Shown here: positions 1-9,129 of the stretch, piece by piece
Layout of the letters: every line of letters begins with the position of its first letter
Numbering within the stretch: position 1 is the first letter of the stretch
Origin: Hydrogenovibrio sp. JE_KL2
GTDB lineage: Bacteria; Pseudomonadota; Gammaproteobacteria; Thiomicrospirales; Thiomicrospiraceae
Assembly (NCBI RefSeq): GCF_009296185.1
Contig: NZ_WBJR01000001.1
Coordinates: 434,001 to 498,000 of the forward strand
Direction of reading: 5' to 3'
Length of the DNA stretch: 64,000 nucleotides
The notes under the pieces: model-generated
The model's database searches: none
What the model was told of the DNA's origin: nothing
What the model saw: the letters and a program-made list of their open reading frames with translations, nothing else
Made by a program: the position numbers and the translations under genes

Positions 1-1028
1 GCCATGATAAATGTGCCGCGGGACTTCGACATTTTTTGGCCGTCAACCGTCAGGAAGCCATGGGCGAAAATAGCATTTGGTGTTCTGAAATCCGCACCAG
101 ATAGCATTGCAGGCCAGAATAGAGCGTGGAAGTAGATGATGTCTTTACCGATGAAGTGGTAAAGTTCGGCATCACTGTCTTTTTTCCAGAAGTCATCGAA
201 GTTGACGCCAGTTTTATCACAAAATGCTTTGAAGCTTGCCATATAACCGACCGGTGCATCCAACCAGACATAGAAGAACTTATCTTTTTCGCCTGGAATT
301 TCAAAACCGAAGTAAGGCGCATCACGGGAAATATCCCAACCACGAAGGCCTGATTCAAACCACTCGTCAAGTTTGTTGGCGATTTGTGTTTGAAGGTGAC
401 CTTTGTGAGTCCATTCCTTCAACATGTCGCCAAAGTGATCTAATTCAAAGAACAAATGGTCGGTTTCTTTTTCAACTGGCGTGGCGCCCGATACCGCAGA
501 TTTTGGATTCAAAAGTTCAGTCGGGCTGTAGGTTGCACCACAAACTTCACAGTTATCGCCGTATTGATCTTCTGCTTTACACTTAGGGCAGGTGCCTTTG
601 ATAAAGCGATCCGGTAAGAACATTTGTTTTTCCGGGTCATAAAACTGGGTGATCGTTTTACGCGAAATATGACCTTTTGCTTTTAGCTGTTCATAGATGT
701 AGCTGGCAAAATGACGGTTCTCAGGGGAATGCGTAGAGTGATAATGATCAAAAGCAATGTTGAAGCCGGCAAAGTCACGTTGATGCTCTTCAGAAACGCG
801 GGCAATAAGCTCTTCTGGCGTAATGCCTTCGGCTTGTGCGCGTAACATGATCGGGGTTCCATGCGCATCGTCGGCACAGACGTAATAACACTCGTTTCCA
901 CGCATTTTCTGAAAGCGGGACCAAATGTCGGTTTGGATGTATTCAACCAAATGTCCCAAATGAATAGGACCGTTTGCGTATGGAAGCGCGCTGGTAATCA
1001 GGATTTTTCGGCTAGCTGTTTGTGTCAT
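1..1028 (-). CDS. metG: Methionyl-tRNA synthetase, C-terminal part cut by window edge
   Basis: Class I aminoacyl-tRNA synthetase that charges tRNA-Met in the cytosol. The visible 342 residues start at the ATG complementary to 1026-1028 and begin [20 protein letters not shown]. The HLGH signature follows near residue 24. A CPKC...CEVC zinc knuckle lies near residues 145-160, and the KMSKS catalytic loop lies a few residues before the window edge. The anticodon-binding domain lies outside the window. The gene is divergent from the partner-switching module at 1320. In many gammaproteobacteria metG lies next to mrp/apbC; here three signalling genes separate them. Confidence 0.97.
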   Translation of the reverse strand, partial: MTQTASRKILITSALPYANGPIHLGHLVEYIQTDIWSRFQKMRGNECYYVCADDAHGTPIMLRAQAEGITPEELIARVSEEHQRDFAGFNIAFDHYHSTHSPENRHFASYIYEQLKAKGHISRKTITQFYDPEKQMFLPDRFIKGTCPKCKAEDQYGDNCEVCGATYSPTELLNPKSAVSGATPVEKETDHLFFELDHFGDMLKEWTHKGHLQTQIANKLDEWFESGLRGWDISRDAPYFGFEIPGEKDKFFYVWLDAPVGYMASFKAFCDKTGVNFDDFWKKDSDAELYHFIGKDIIYFHALFWPAMLSGADFRTPNAIFAHGFLTVDGQKMSKSRGTFIM

Positions 1029-1223
1029 TGTTTTCTGAATCAGTTATCTAAAAAATTGGACAAACATTATATGCTTTTTGAGGACGTTTTTTGCCAAAAG
1101 AAGCAGAAAGTAAGGGTTTTTTCGATATTAAAGTCGCGCATGGCGCAATCAAAAAAACTATTGTTTGAAGGGCGACTTTTGGTGAAGTTTTAATTGCAGT
1201 CGTCATAAGTCTGATTTAATATG

Positions 1224-1257
1224 ACCTGAAGCGGCATTAACCCTGGGTTTATCAGGT
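1224..1257. repeat. Nested inverted repeat in metG/hsbA intergenic region
   Basis: ACCTGA (1224-1229) pairs with TCAGGT (1252-1257), and between them AACCC and GGGTT (1239-1249) pair around a single T. It lies about 60 bp upstream of the STAS gene, in the divergent promoter region. It could be an operator or a leader hairpin; no T-run follows, so a terminator is unlikely. Confidence 0.35.
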
Positions 1258-1319
1258 GTTTAAATGGATTGTGTCGTTACGCACTAAAAAATGCATTGTG
1301 CTACAGGGGAGGTTTAGTC

Positions 1320-1619
1320 ATGGGTGTAAAAACTCAGGTGAATGATGGTGTGGTGAATATCTACATTAAAGGGAATTTTGATATTAGTTGCTACGATGAT
1401 TTCAACAAGACGTTGAATGAGCACTTAGATTCAGCATCCAAGTTCGTGATAGACCTGTCAGAGACCACTTATATGGACAGTTCGGCACTCGGTATGTTGC
1501 TGTTGCTTCGGGAAAAAACAGGCGGTAATCCTGCGAAAATCGAGTTTACCCATGTGACACCGGAAGTTATGAATATTCTAAAGGTGGCGAAATTTGACCA
1601 ATTGTTCACGATTGTCTAG
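1320..1619 (+). CDS. STAS-domain anti-sigma factor antagonist (HsbA/CrsA-like)
   Basis: A 99-residue single STAS domain. The ATG at 1320 is preceded by a strong AGGGGAGG ribosome site; an upstream in-frame start at 1269 has none. The MDSSALG motif (residues 52-58) is the phosphorylated loop of SpoIIAA-type antagonists, with Ser55 the likely phosphoacceptor. In this family an unphosphorylated antagonist binds an anti-sigma factor/kinase, and a PP2C phosphatase restores that state. The next gene encodes such a phosphatase fused to such a kinase, as in Pseudomonas HsbA-HsbR and Shewanella CrsA-CrsR. The sigma factor or other final target is not visible here. Confidence 0.88.
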   Translation: MGVKTQVNDGVVNIYIKGNFDISCYDDFNKTLNEHLDSASKFVIDLSETTYMDSSALGMLLLLREKTGGNPAKIEFTHVTPEVMNILKVAKFDQLFTIV

Positions 1620-1643
1620 CTGGCAGTAATTGAGAGGGCTGCT

Positions 1644-3365
1644 TTGAGAATTCTCGTAGTTGACCCATCCGAAACAAACCGTTTTTATTTAAAACTTGTA
1701 CTTGAGAAAAACGGTTATGACGTTCTATTTGCATCCAATGGTTTGGATGCCTATCAAATGTTTGAATCAGAGCCAGTTGATTTGGTTATTTCTGAATTAA
1801 CCTTGCCATTTATGAGCGCATACGACTTGGTTGAAAAAATTAAGTCGAACTCGTCAAATCAAATGATTCCTGTTTTTATCGTGACGAACGAGGTGAGTTC
1901 CGAAGCGATACAAAAAGCACTTGAAGTTGGTGCTGACGACTTCCTGCAAAAGCCTTATTCCGAACAGTTGTTTCTAGCCAAGATATTGTCGCTACTACGC
2001 ATGAAACAGTTGACGACGGAACTATACAAATCAAATCAAACGATTTCTTCATTACACAAAAATCTGGAACTTGAACATCGGTCTGCCGAGCGTATTTTTG
2101 AGAAGTTCGTTCATGGCCCCGGTAAATTGGTGCCTGGGCTTGAAACGCATATTAAGCCGGCATCGATTTTTAATGGCGATGTTTTTCTTTCTACGGTGAT
2201 GCCTTCAGGAAGTGTGCTGGTGTTGCTTGGCGATTTCACAGGGCATGGTTTGCCAGCCGCCATTGGAGCGATTCCTGTGGCGGAAGTTTTTTATTCCATG
2301 GTGCGAAGAGGGCGTACGCCGTCTGAGGTGTTGAGCGTTATCAACAGTAAGTTAAAAGAAATCCTGCCCACGCACATTTTTTTCAGTTGCATTATGGTTA
2401 AGATTCAGCCGGACAGAAAGTTGGTTTCCATCTTTAATGCTGGTATGCAACCGATCATTAAATTCAATACTCTCAAGAGAGAAGCAGAAGAGTATCCCTC
2501 AAGCTCCCCGCCATTGGGTATTTTGGATACAAACGAGATGTCCTTGAACTTCTTACGTATTGAGGTGGAACCTAAGGATTGTTTTTTTCTATATACCGAC
2601 GGTATTGTGGAAGTGATGGATACAGACCGCAAGATGTTCGGGGTGGAACGTTTGGTTGAAGAAATTTCTTCGCGTAATAATCCGACAATCAATGACTTGG
2701 TCGAGTCGGCGAAAACCTTTAGTGCGGAACCTTTGTTTGAAGATGATGTCACTATCATCAAGCTTTCGATGGACGAGATTCTTAGTGAAAGCAAACAAAA
2801 ACTCATGAAATCATCCAATATTGAAATTAAGCCTGCGACGCAGTGGCGACTCACTTTTGATTTTTGCCATAAGAATATCCGAGTCAATGGCAATCCGACT
2901 GAAGGGGTGGTGGATGCCATCATGGTCATGCAGCCGTTGATTTCCTTTAAGGAAGACTTGTATTTAGTGATATCAGAACTTTATGCCAATGCTGTCGAGC
3001 ATGGTTTATTGAAATTGGATTCTTCGATTAAAGATCAACCCGATGGGTTCAGTAAGTTCAATGAGCTCAAGAACAAGCGTTTGTCTACGTTGGAGGACGG
3101 CAAGATTACCATTTACGTCAGGCAAATGCCGAAAGGGCTGCATTCGGGAGAGATAGAAATTCGCGTTTCACATTCGTTTAGTGAATCCGGTAACGATGAG
3201 TCTTGTGCAAAACAGTTAACGACAGAAGACAAAGAAAATGCCTTTTCCGGAAGAGGGCTGTTATTGGTTAGAGCCTTGTGCAAGTCACTTGCGTTGGACT
3301 TGGATAATGCTACGGCAACCGCCATTTTTGCTTGGCAACAGCCTGAGGTTCTAAATGAAGCCTAG
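1644..3365 (+). CDS. Receiver / PP2C phosphatase / HATPase partner-switching regulator (HsbR/CrsR-like)
   Basis: 573 residues starting at TTG 1644 after a GAGAGGG ribosome site. Domains in order: receiver (1-120), SpoIIE-type PP2C phosphatase (about 165-375, with NGD at 177-179, GDFTGHG at 196-202 and a DD pair at 367-368), and an RsbW-like kinase ATPase (about 400-573, N-box around Glu445-Asn449, G-rich SGRG near 535). This is the HsbR/CrsR architecture: it should phosphorylate and dephosphorylate the STAS protein encoded just upstream. The receiver is unusual. The phosphoacceptor position in VISELTLP is Glu51 instead of Asp, and the acidic pair is reduced to Asp7-Pro8, although Lys103-Pro104 is kept. 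Its output may therefore not depend on phosphorylation. Confidence 0.9.
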   Translation: MRILVVDPSETNRFYLKLVLEKNGYDVLFASNGLDAYQMFESEPVDLVISELTLPFMSAYDLVEKIKSNSSNQMIPVFIVTNEVSSEAIQKALEVGADDFLQKPYSEQLFLAKILSLLRMKQLTTELYKSNQTISSLHKNLELEHRSAERIFEKFVHGPGKLVPGLETHIKPASIFNGDVFLSTVMPSGSVLVLLGDFTGHGLPAAIGAIPVAEVFYSMVRRGRTPSEVLSVINSKLKEILPTHIFFSCIMVKIQPDRKLVSIFNAGMQPIIKFNTLKREAEEYPSSSPPLGILDTNEMSLNFLRIEVEPKDCFFLYTDGIVEVMDTDRKMFGVERLVEEISSRNNPTINDLVESAKTFSAEPLFEDDVTIIKLSMDEILSESKQKLMKSSNIEIKPATQWRLTFDFCHKNIRVNGNPTEGVVDAIMVMQPLISFKEDLYLVISELYANAVEHGLLKLDSSIKDQPDGFSKFNELKNKRLSTLEDGKITIYVRQMPKGLHSGEIEIRVSHSFSESGNDESCAKQLTTEDKENAFSGRGLLLVRALCKSLALDLDNATATAIFAWQQPEVLNEA

Positions 3366-4599
3366 AATCTTGCTGGTTAATGATGATTCGCGAGAAATCA
3401 TCGTTTTTAAGCAAATTTTTTCAGAAGAAACCAGTTATGTGACATCTCCGTTAGCGGTAATGTCTAAAAAAACCGAATCGTCTGCAAGCGCGTCAACAGC
3501 AATATCAGGGTTTGAGCTTTTGTTGGCGGAGGATTTAGAAAAGGCTTTGCATCAAGTACAGGGTTTCATTCACGATGAAGTGCCTGTTTCGATTATTTTT
3601 ATCAGTATCAATCAACACAAATCTCAGGAAAGAATTGCTTTTGCCAAGGAAGTTCAGTTGCTTGACCCTAGAGTCTATTTGGTGCTGTTTACTGATGCAA
3701 AAGGTGAGCGATTCGAGTCGCAGTTGCAGGCGTTGGAATCTTCAGTGTTGTTGCTTAAGAAACCTTTTGATGTTGATGAAGTCAAGCAGTTAGCTTTGCA
3801 TTTTGCTCAAGAATGGCATAAGGACAATTCTCTGGCAACTCTTCAGCATGGATTGGAGAAGAAGATGGCAGAAAACATCTTTGAAGCTTCAATGTACAGT
3901 TTGCTAAACCCTATTTTGTTATCGATTAGCGACAAGGTAAACAGCCAGGTTGGGTTGTTGTATTTTTTACAGCAGCAAGTTCAACCGGTTGCAGAAAGCC
4001 AAAGTAGGTTTCAAGAAATCAATGAACGCCTGCAGGCAGACTCGAAAAGTCTGAGTAAAACCGTTCAAGTGGTACAACAACTTTTTTCAGAGAGCGACGA
4101 AATCACGGTTTTTACCATAGAAAGTGCAAGGAGTCGGATTTTTAATTTGATTCCTGAATTGAAGAACTTGCCAGACGATATAGAACTCACCACGGATTTG
4201 ACTTTAGATCCCAGTCTATCATTGAGTTTGGCAAGAAATTTAATGATACTCGCAATAACATCCCTGGTGAGAAATGCTTTGGAGTCGGTTAATAGACACT
4301 TGTTGAAAGCAAAGAAAGTCACTGAAAAAGGGCATGTTCATTTGCATTCAGAAATGGTCTCAGAGACAAAAGTTTGCTTGTCCATTCAAGATAATGGCGA
4401 AGGGTTTGAGCCTGCTCGATTTGATGATATTGATGTCTTTATCCGCAGTGGCATCGCAACCGCTGACGAGATAAGGTTTCAGCTGGTGAAGGTTTTTCTT
4501 GAAAGTGTGAAGGGTGAGTTTTCAATTGAAAGTAAAGGTCTTGGAAAAGGGGTATTTGTGAAGCTGATTCTCCCCTTATCCATTCATCAAATATCCTAA
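3355..4599 (+). CDS. Degenerate receiver plus HATPase_c protein, possible pseudokinase
   Basis: 414 residues; its ATG overlaps the end of the preceding gene by 11 bp, so the two are translationally coupled. Residues 1-150 look like a receiver: it keeps Asp10-Asp11 and Lys136-Pro137 but has IFISINQ where the phosphoacceptor Asp should be. Residues 180-250 are helical and look like a dimerisation region without the expected HExxxP histidine. Residues 280-414 form an ATPase domain with N-box ITSLVRNALES, DNGEGF and GLGKG boxes. It may bind ATP and signals without phosphotransfer. Its position suggests it tunes the HsbA/HsbR-like switch. The exact family is not recognised. Confidence 0.72.
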   Translation: MKPRILLVNDDSREIIVFKQIFSEETSYVTSPLAVMSKKTESSASASTAISGFELLLAEDLEKALHQVQGFIHDEVPVSIIFISINQHKSQERIAFAKEVQLLDPRVYLVLFTDAKGERFESQLQALESSVLLLKKPFDVDEVKQLALHFAQEWHKDNSLATLQHGLEKKMAENIFEASMYSLLNPILLSISDKVNSQVGLLYFLQQQVQPVAESQSRFQEINERLQADSKSLSKTVQVVQQLFSESDEITVFTIESARSRIFNLIPELKNLPDDIELTTDLTLDPSLSLSLARNLMILAITSLVRNALESVNRHLLKAKKVTEKGHVHLHSEMVSETKVCLSIQDNGEGFEPARFDDIDVFIRSGIATADEIRFQLVKVFLESVKGEFSIESKGLGKGVFVKLILPLSIHQIS

Positions 4600-4603
4600 A
4601 GTC

Positions 4604-5728
4604 TTAGCTGTTTTCCACCACAATGTTGGGGAATACCGATGCATAGCTTTTTCGTTGTAAAGCAATGTCACTGCCGATTGCCCAAGCCATTTGACGATAA
4701 CGACCGGCAATTTCTCCAGCAGGTTGTTCAACCAAAGCAGGTTTTCCGGTATCCATTCCGATTCTGATATGACTGTCTAGTGGAAGTTGTCCAAGCAGTT
4801 TGGTGTTGGATTCCGTCGCCAGAGTGGCACCGCCATGCTCACCGAAAATAGCTTCTTCATGCCCGCATTGGCTACAGACATGCGTGCTCATATTTTCAAT
4901 AATACCTAAGATTGGAATATTTACTTTTTCAAACATTTTCAATCCTTTACGAGCATCAATTAAAGCAATTTCTTGAGGGGTTGTTACCACAACCGCGCCC
5001 GTCACAGGGATTTGTTGTGATAGGGTGAGTTGAACATCACCCGTTCCTGGAGGAAGGTCAATAACCAAATAATCTAAGTCGGACCAGTTGGTTTCCTTCA
5101 GTAGTTGCATCAGCGTTTGTGTGACGATAGGGCCACGCCAAATCATTGGTTCGGCAGGGTCAATCAAAAAGCCAATAGACATGAGTTTAAGACCATGTGC
5201 TTCCAAGGGCTCCATACTTTTACCGTCTAAGGTCTGTGGCTTGTCGTGAATGCCAAGCATGGTCGGAACGCTAGGACCGTAAATATCCGCATCCAGAATG
5301 CCAACTTTTGCGCCTTCCTGTTTTAGCGCTAATGCCAAGTTCACACTGGTTGTGGATTTACCAACACCGCCTTTACCGGATGCCACCGCAATGATGTTTT
5401 TGACACCTGGTAGGGGCTGCGACTGATTTTGGGTTTGGTGGGTGATAATATCAGTCGTCCAATTGACTGTGATTTCTTTAACCTCTTCATTCTGAAGGAG
5501 CGCATGACTAAGTTGTTGTTCCAGAGCTGGCCATAATGAGCGCGCTGCGAAAGGCAAGCTGATATCAAGACTAAGAACGCCTTTTTTGAAGTTGGCGTCT
5601 TTTAGGATTTTGTCTTGAAAGACAGCGCTATCGACACCTTCGATATTCAGGTTGCGAAGGGCAGATTCCAAGTCATTCTGTAGAGGTTCACTGAGAGCAG
5701 AAGAGAATATTTTTTTTAGGAAGCTCAT
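4604..5728 (-). CDS. apbC: Mrp/ApbC P-loop ATPase, Fe-S cluster carrier
   Basis: 374 residues. It has an N-terminal MIP18-like domain (1-90), then the deviant Walker A GKGGVGKST (about 115-123), and the C-terminal CSQCG motif that holds a bridging Fe-S cluster between two subunits. The family transfers Fe-S clusters to cytosolic apoproteins. The gene ends 5 bp from the convergent receiver/ATPase gene and lies downstream of dcd on the same strand, matching the common metG/apbC/dcd neighbourhood. Length and motifs are normal. Confidence 0.95.
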   Translation of the reverse strand: MSFLKKIFSSALSEPLQNDLESALRNLNIEGVDSAVFQDKILKDANFKKGVLSLDISLPFAARSLWPALEQQLSHALLQNEEVKEITVNWTTDIITHQTQNQSQPLPGVKNIIAVASGKGGVGKSTTSVNLALALKQEGAKVGILDADIYGPSVPTMLGIHDKPQTLDGKSMEPLEAHGLKLMSIGFLIDPAEPMIWRGPIVTQTLMQLLKETNWSDLDYLVIDLPPGTGDVQLTLSQQIPVTGAVVVTTPQEIALIDARKGLKMFEKVNIPILGIIENMSTHVCSQCGHEEAIFGEHGGATLATESNTKLLGQLPLDSHIRIGMDTGKPALVEQPAGEIAGRYRQMAWAIGSDIALQRKSYASVFPNIVVENS

Positions 5729-5784
5729 GGTAACGTCCTCATAAAGTTAAATTTTAGCGTTGCGGATATTTGGAAGGGGGATAC

Positions 5785-5803
5785 CCCCAACCTGGCAGAT
5801 TTT
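5785..5803 (+). repeat. Dispersed 19-bp repeat, copy 1 (exact)
   Basis: CCCCAACCTGGCAGATTTT, preceded by TAC and followed by TA. It lies between the dcd stop and the apbC start. It is one of eight exact and three near-exact copies in the window. It has no obvious promoter, ribosome-site or terminator character. Confidence 0.9.
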
Positions 5804-5820
5804 TATTTGTTTTTTGGTGT

Positions 5821-6444
5821 TTAGCTTAATAGGTCAAGCTGACGCTCGTCCATATTGCGAGCTTGATCTTGAGTGATGCGGCTTGCAGTAGGACCTTTCT
5901 GATCGCGGTATTTTGCATCTGCGCGTTTGTTGTATGGCTTGATGGCAGCACTGGACAAGGTTTCAAAGTTGATGGCGCAAATATCCATTCCTGGTCTTAG
6001 TGCCAATGGCAGTTTACCGCTGTTGAATATTTCCAATACGATTTGTCCGTTCCAGCCTGGATCGATTCGGTGTGCGGTGACGTGTACCATCAAGCCGAGT
6101 CTGGCAAGGCTGGAGCGTCCATCCAACCAACCGACCAAGTCATCTGGAATGGAGACGGATTCAAAAGTTGCTGCCAACGCCAACTCACCTGGGTGAAGGA
6201 AGAAAGCATCGTCCTCGGCAATGGTTATTTCATCGCCCATGATGGTATCCATAATCTTTTGCATTTGATTGCTTGGGCCGCTCAGGTCGATATAAGGGGC
6301 AGTATGATCATTGAAGACACGGAATTTGTTATCGAGTCTCAAATCGACGCTGATGCCTTTGATTTTACTCTGGTCAGGCATAGGCTCGATTCCGATTTTG
6401 CCGATTTTTAAATGCTGGATAATATCTCTATCGCTTAACTTCAT
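5821..6444 (-). CDS. dcd: dCTP deaminase
   Basis: 207 residues. It deaminates dCTP to dUTP in the thymidylate precursor pathway. The family core is clear: [20 protein letters not shown] with the trimer active-site Ser/Arg, then the Glu-containing GQIVLEIFN stretch, and the C-terminal lid [11 protein letters not shown]. It belongs to a minus-strand run with the DUF3108 gene 12 bp upstream and apbC downstream. It is slightly longer than the roughly 190 residues usual for the family because of its tail. Confidence 0.95.
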   Translation of the reverse strand: MKLSDRDIIQHLKIGKIGIEPMPDQSKIKGISVDLRLDNKFRVFNDHTAPYIDLSGPSNQMQKIMDTIMGDEITIAEDDAFFLHPGELALAATFESVSIPDDLVGWLDGRSSLARLGLMVHVTAHRIDPGWNGQIVLEIFNSGKLPLALRPGMDICAINFETLSSAAIKPYNKRADAKYRDQKGPTASRITQDQARNMDERQLDLLS

Positions 6445-6456
6445 AGTCTTTTTCTA

Positions 6457-7197
6457 TCAGTTGGAAAAGTCGGGGACTCTGTTTAATTCAAGCGTAATCG
6501 TTCTCTTTTCCGCTTTGTTTTCAATTTCAATCTGGCCGGGGAAGTCTCTTATTTCCGGTACAAGCCATAATTTAACGCTCATTTTATCATTATGGAACTC
6601 AAAGCGCTTCGTTTGTAGCTCATCCTTGAAATCCAAGTCGATTTCATCCGGCTGGTTGGTGACCGAAAACAGGATTTTTTGTTGTACCTTGTCGTCTTGG
6701 AAGTACATGTCTTTGAGCGGTAAGTGGTTACGGACACGATACTGGATTGCATAAGCAATGGATATGGTGTCATACACCAGTTTGTGCAGTGGCCAGTTTT
6801 TGTTCTCTTCAACGTAATGTACTCGGTGTCTCTTATCATCACGAACCAGTGTGTAGGTCTTGTGTTCGGTGTGGTCGTCGTAATGGCGAGTCAGATACTT
6901 TTTGTACTCAAGCCATTTGAATTCTTTGTCGTTTTGAATCAGTTTGATTTTTTCGATGGCGGATTCATTGATAAAACGCTGTGCCCATTTTGGGGGGGAG
7001 GCTTCGCTCGTTAGTAGACAGTTTTGTTGTTGGCAGCTTAGGGATTGCTTGGCTTCGCCCACATTAAATCCAAACACACGTACATTGAACGTCGCTTTGA
7101 AAGGATAAAGTGTCTCCGCACGAGACGGCGCAGAAAAAAGGGTTAGGCAGGCTAAAAAAGTTAAGGTAAGGCGATGTGTAGGGGTTAGCAAAAACAT
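6457..7197 (-). CDS. DUF3108 periplasmic/secreted protein
   Basis: 246 residues with a signal peptide (about 1-27, cleavage near SRA-ET), followed by a DUF3108-type all-beta domain starting LYPFKATFNVRVFGFNVG. Family members are conserved envelope proteins of unknown function, often next to purN in gammaproteobacteria. The ATG has an AGGTGG ribosome site located between the purN stop and this start. It is 8 bp after purN, so it is probably co-transcribed with the purine genes. The function is unknown. Confidence 0.85.
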   Translation of the reverse strand: MFLLTPTHRLTLTFLACLTLFSAPSRAETLYPFKATFNVRVFGFNVGEAKQSLSCQQQNCLLTSEASPPKWAQRFINESAIEKIKLIQNDKEFKWLEYKKYLTRHYDDHTEHKTYTLVRDDKRHRVHYVEENKNWPLHKLVYDTISIAYAIQYRVRNHLPLKDMYFQDDKVQQKILFSVTNQPDEIDLDFKDELQTKRFEFHNDKMSVKLWLVPEIRDFPGQIEIENKAEKRTITLELNRVPDFSN

Positions 7198-7205
7198 GGT
7201 GCCAC

Positions 7206-7874
7206 CTAGCGTTCTTTTAGCATGATTTCAGCGAAATCAAGCGGTGCCGTGAGCAATGTGTTCTTGAAACGCACTTTATTGTCTTCTAGTGTCAACGCAC
7301 CAGATGCGAGCCAGTCGGCAACCAAAGGGTAAGTTTTGTGTTCAAGCGCATGAATTTTCTGACGAAGGGTCTCCGCGCTATCGTTTGGTTCTATGGCGAC
7401 TTTTGCCTGAAGGATGACTGGGCCGCCATCGAGTTCAGCAGTCACAAAATGAATGCTCAAGCCGTGCTCGCTATCCCCAGCCTCCAATGCTCGTTGGTGA
7501 GTATCAAGTCCAGGGTATTTAGGGAGTAATGATGGATGGATGTTCAGCATTCGCCCTAAAAAGTGATGGGTGAAGGCGGGCGTCAGTATACGCATGAACC
7601 CAGCCAAAATAACTGCTTGTACCTGTTTGGCATCCAGTGCGTCAATCATAGCGAGGTCAAAAGCTTCACGAGAGTCATAGGCTTTATGGTCTAACACTAA
7701 AGTTTCGATGCCAGCGGCTTCCGCACGCTCAATCCCTTTGACATTGGGACGATTAGAAATGACGAGTTGGATATCGTAGTGCGAATGCGATTGAGCATCA
7801 ATCAGGGCTTGCAGGTTACTGCCATTGCCTGAAATCAAAACCGCGATAGGAGTTCTTTGAGATGTTTGTGTCAT
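7206..7874 (-). CDS. purN: Phosphoribosylglycinamide formyltransferase
   Basis: 222 residues. It transfers a formyl group from 10-formyl-THF to GAR in purine synthesis. The N-terminal PIAVLISGNGSNLQAL is the phosphate-binding loop. NIHPSLLPKYPGLDTHQRAL carries the catalytic Asn and His, and ELDGGPVI the catalytic Asp. It follows purM by 65 bp on the same strand, as in the usual purMN operon. Confidence 0.96.
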   Translation of the reverse strand: MTQTSQRTPIAVLISGNGSNLQALIDAQSHSHYDIQLVISNRPNVKGIERAEAAGIETLVLDHKAYDSREAFDLAMIDALDAKQVQAVILAGFMRILTPAFTHHFLGRMLNIHPSLLPKYPGLDTHQRALEAGDSEHGLSIHFVTAELDGGPVILQAKVAIEPNDSAETLRQKIHALEHKTYPLVADWLASGALTLEDNKVRFKNTLLTAPLDFAEIMLKER

Positions 7875-7939
7875 ATCCGTTTAGCATCGGTCAGAGACCG
7901 ATGCATTAGCGTTATATCAAATTGGGTTAAACGGATGGA

Positions 7940-8983
7940 TTAAAGCAATTCAACATGTGGTTCAGTTTGGCTTGATGTTTCAATCTTACCAATTTCAACC
8001 ACTGTTTCACCCATTTGGCTTAGTGTTGCCATGGCTTTATCTTTCTCCGCAGCGTCCACTACAATCACCAGACCAATTCCACAGTTCAATGTACGGTGCA
8101 TTTCGTGGAATTCGACATTTCCTGCTTGCTGAATCCAGTCAAATACTGCAGGGCGGTTCCAGCTTGACGTGTCGATTTTCGCCAAAGTATTGTTAGGCAT
8201 GACGCGAGGCAAGTTTTCAAGTAAACCACCGCCAGTAATATGGGAGATTGCATGAATGTCGACGCTTTTCATCAACTCCAATACTGACTTAACGTAAATG
8301 CGGGTTGGTGCCATCAATTCATCAATCAAAGGTTGTCCATCACAATCTGACTGAAGGTCAACTTTGCTGACTTCAATGATTTTACGGATTAGCGAATAAC
8401 CATTTGAGTGAGGGCCCGAAGAGGCAAGACCTAACATAACGTCGCCTTCTTTAACTTTGGTGCCATCAATCAAATCTGCTTTTTCCACGATACCGACACA
8501 GAAACCAGCTAAATCGTAGTCGCCGTCAGGGTACATACCCGGCATTTCAGCGGTTTCACCGCCAATCAACGCACAACCAGACTGCAAACAACCTTCACCG
8601 ATACCGGAAATAACGTCTTTTGCCACGGCAATATCAAGCTTGCCTGTCGCATAGTAATCCAAGAAGAATAGTGGTTCAGCTCCTTGAACGATCAAGTCGT
8701 TAACACACATGGCAACCAAATCGATACCCACTTGGTCGTGTTTGCCGCTTTCGATGGCAAGGCGTAGCTTGGTACCTACACCGTCAGTTCCTGAAACCAA
8801 AAGTGGTTGTTTGTATTTGTCCATCGGAAGCTCGAACAAAGCTCCGAACCCCCCTAAAGAGGCGGATACTTCAGGGCGACGAGTCGCTTTTGCAATAGGT
8901 TTGATGGCTTCTACTAGGGCATTACCTGCGTCGATGTCTACGCCGGCATCTTTATAACTGATCGATTGGGTTTCTGTTGTCAT
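7940..8983 (-). CDS. purM: Phosphoribosylformylglycinamidine cyclo-ligase (AIR synthetase)
   Basis: 347 residues from the ATG complementary to 8981-8983 ([17 protein letters not shown]). An in-frame extension to 9022 is possible but would add 13 basic residues unlike the family. It forms AIR from FGAM with ATP. Family signatures are present: the DAG start, [24 protein letters not shown], the [14 protein letters not shown] loop and [13 protein letters not shown]. It heads the purM-purN-DUF3108 run and is divergent from the DUF2066 gene. Confidence 0.96.
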   Translation of the reverse strand: MTTETQSISYKDAGVDIDAGNALVEAIKPIAKATRRPEVSASLGGFGALFELPMDKYKQPLLVSGTDGVGTKLRLAIESGKHDQVGIDLVAMCVNDLIVQGAEPLFFLDYYATGKLDIAVAKDVISGIGEGCLQSGCALIGGETAEMPGMYPDGDYDLAGFCVGIVEKADLIDGTKVKEGDVMLGLASSGPHSNGYSLIRKIIEVSKVDLQSDCDGQPLIDELMAPTRIYVKSVLELMKSVDIHAISHITGGGLLENLPRVMPNNTLAKIDTSSWNRPAVFDWIQQAGNVEFHEMHRTLNCGIGLVIVVDAAEKDKAMATLSQMGETVVEIGKIETSSQTEPHVELL

Positions 8984-9129
8984 ACGTATGTTTCTTGTTA
9001 ATCGCGTTGATTTTCGGGGCAAGCTTAAGTTTAAAACTCATCCCAAAAAGCGTTTATTAATATTATTAAGTGTCAAAAAATCGGATAACATATTGTAACT
9101 AAAATTTAAGTAATAAGCAGGAAACTTTG

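Noticed and set aside
126-586. Plus-strand open frames opposite metG
   Set aside because: They are shadows of the metG coding strand; the metG frame has full family motifs.
2405-2929. 174-codon minus-strand frame inside the HsbR-like gene
   Set aside because: Antisense to a gene with complete PP2C and kinase motifs; no family resemblance.
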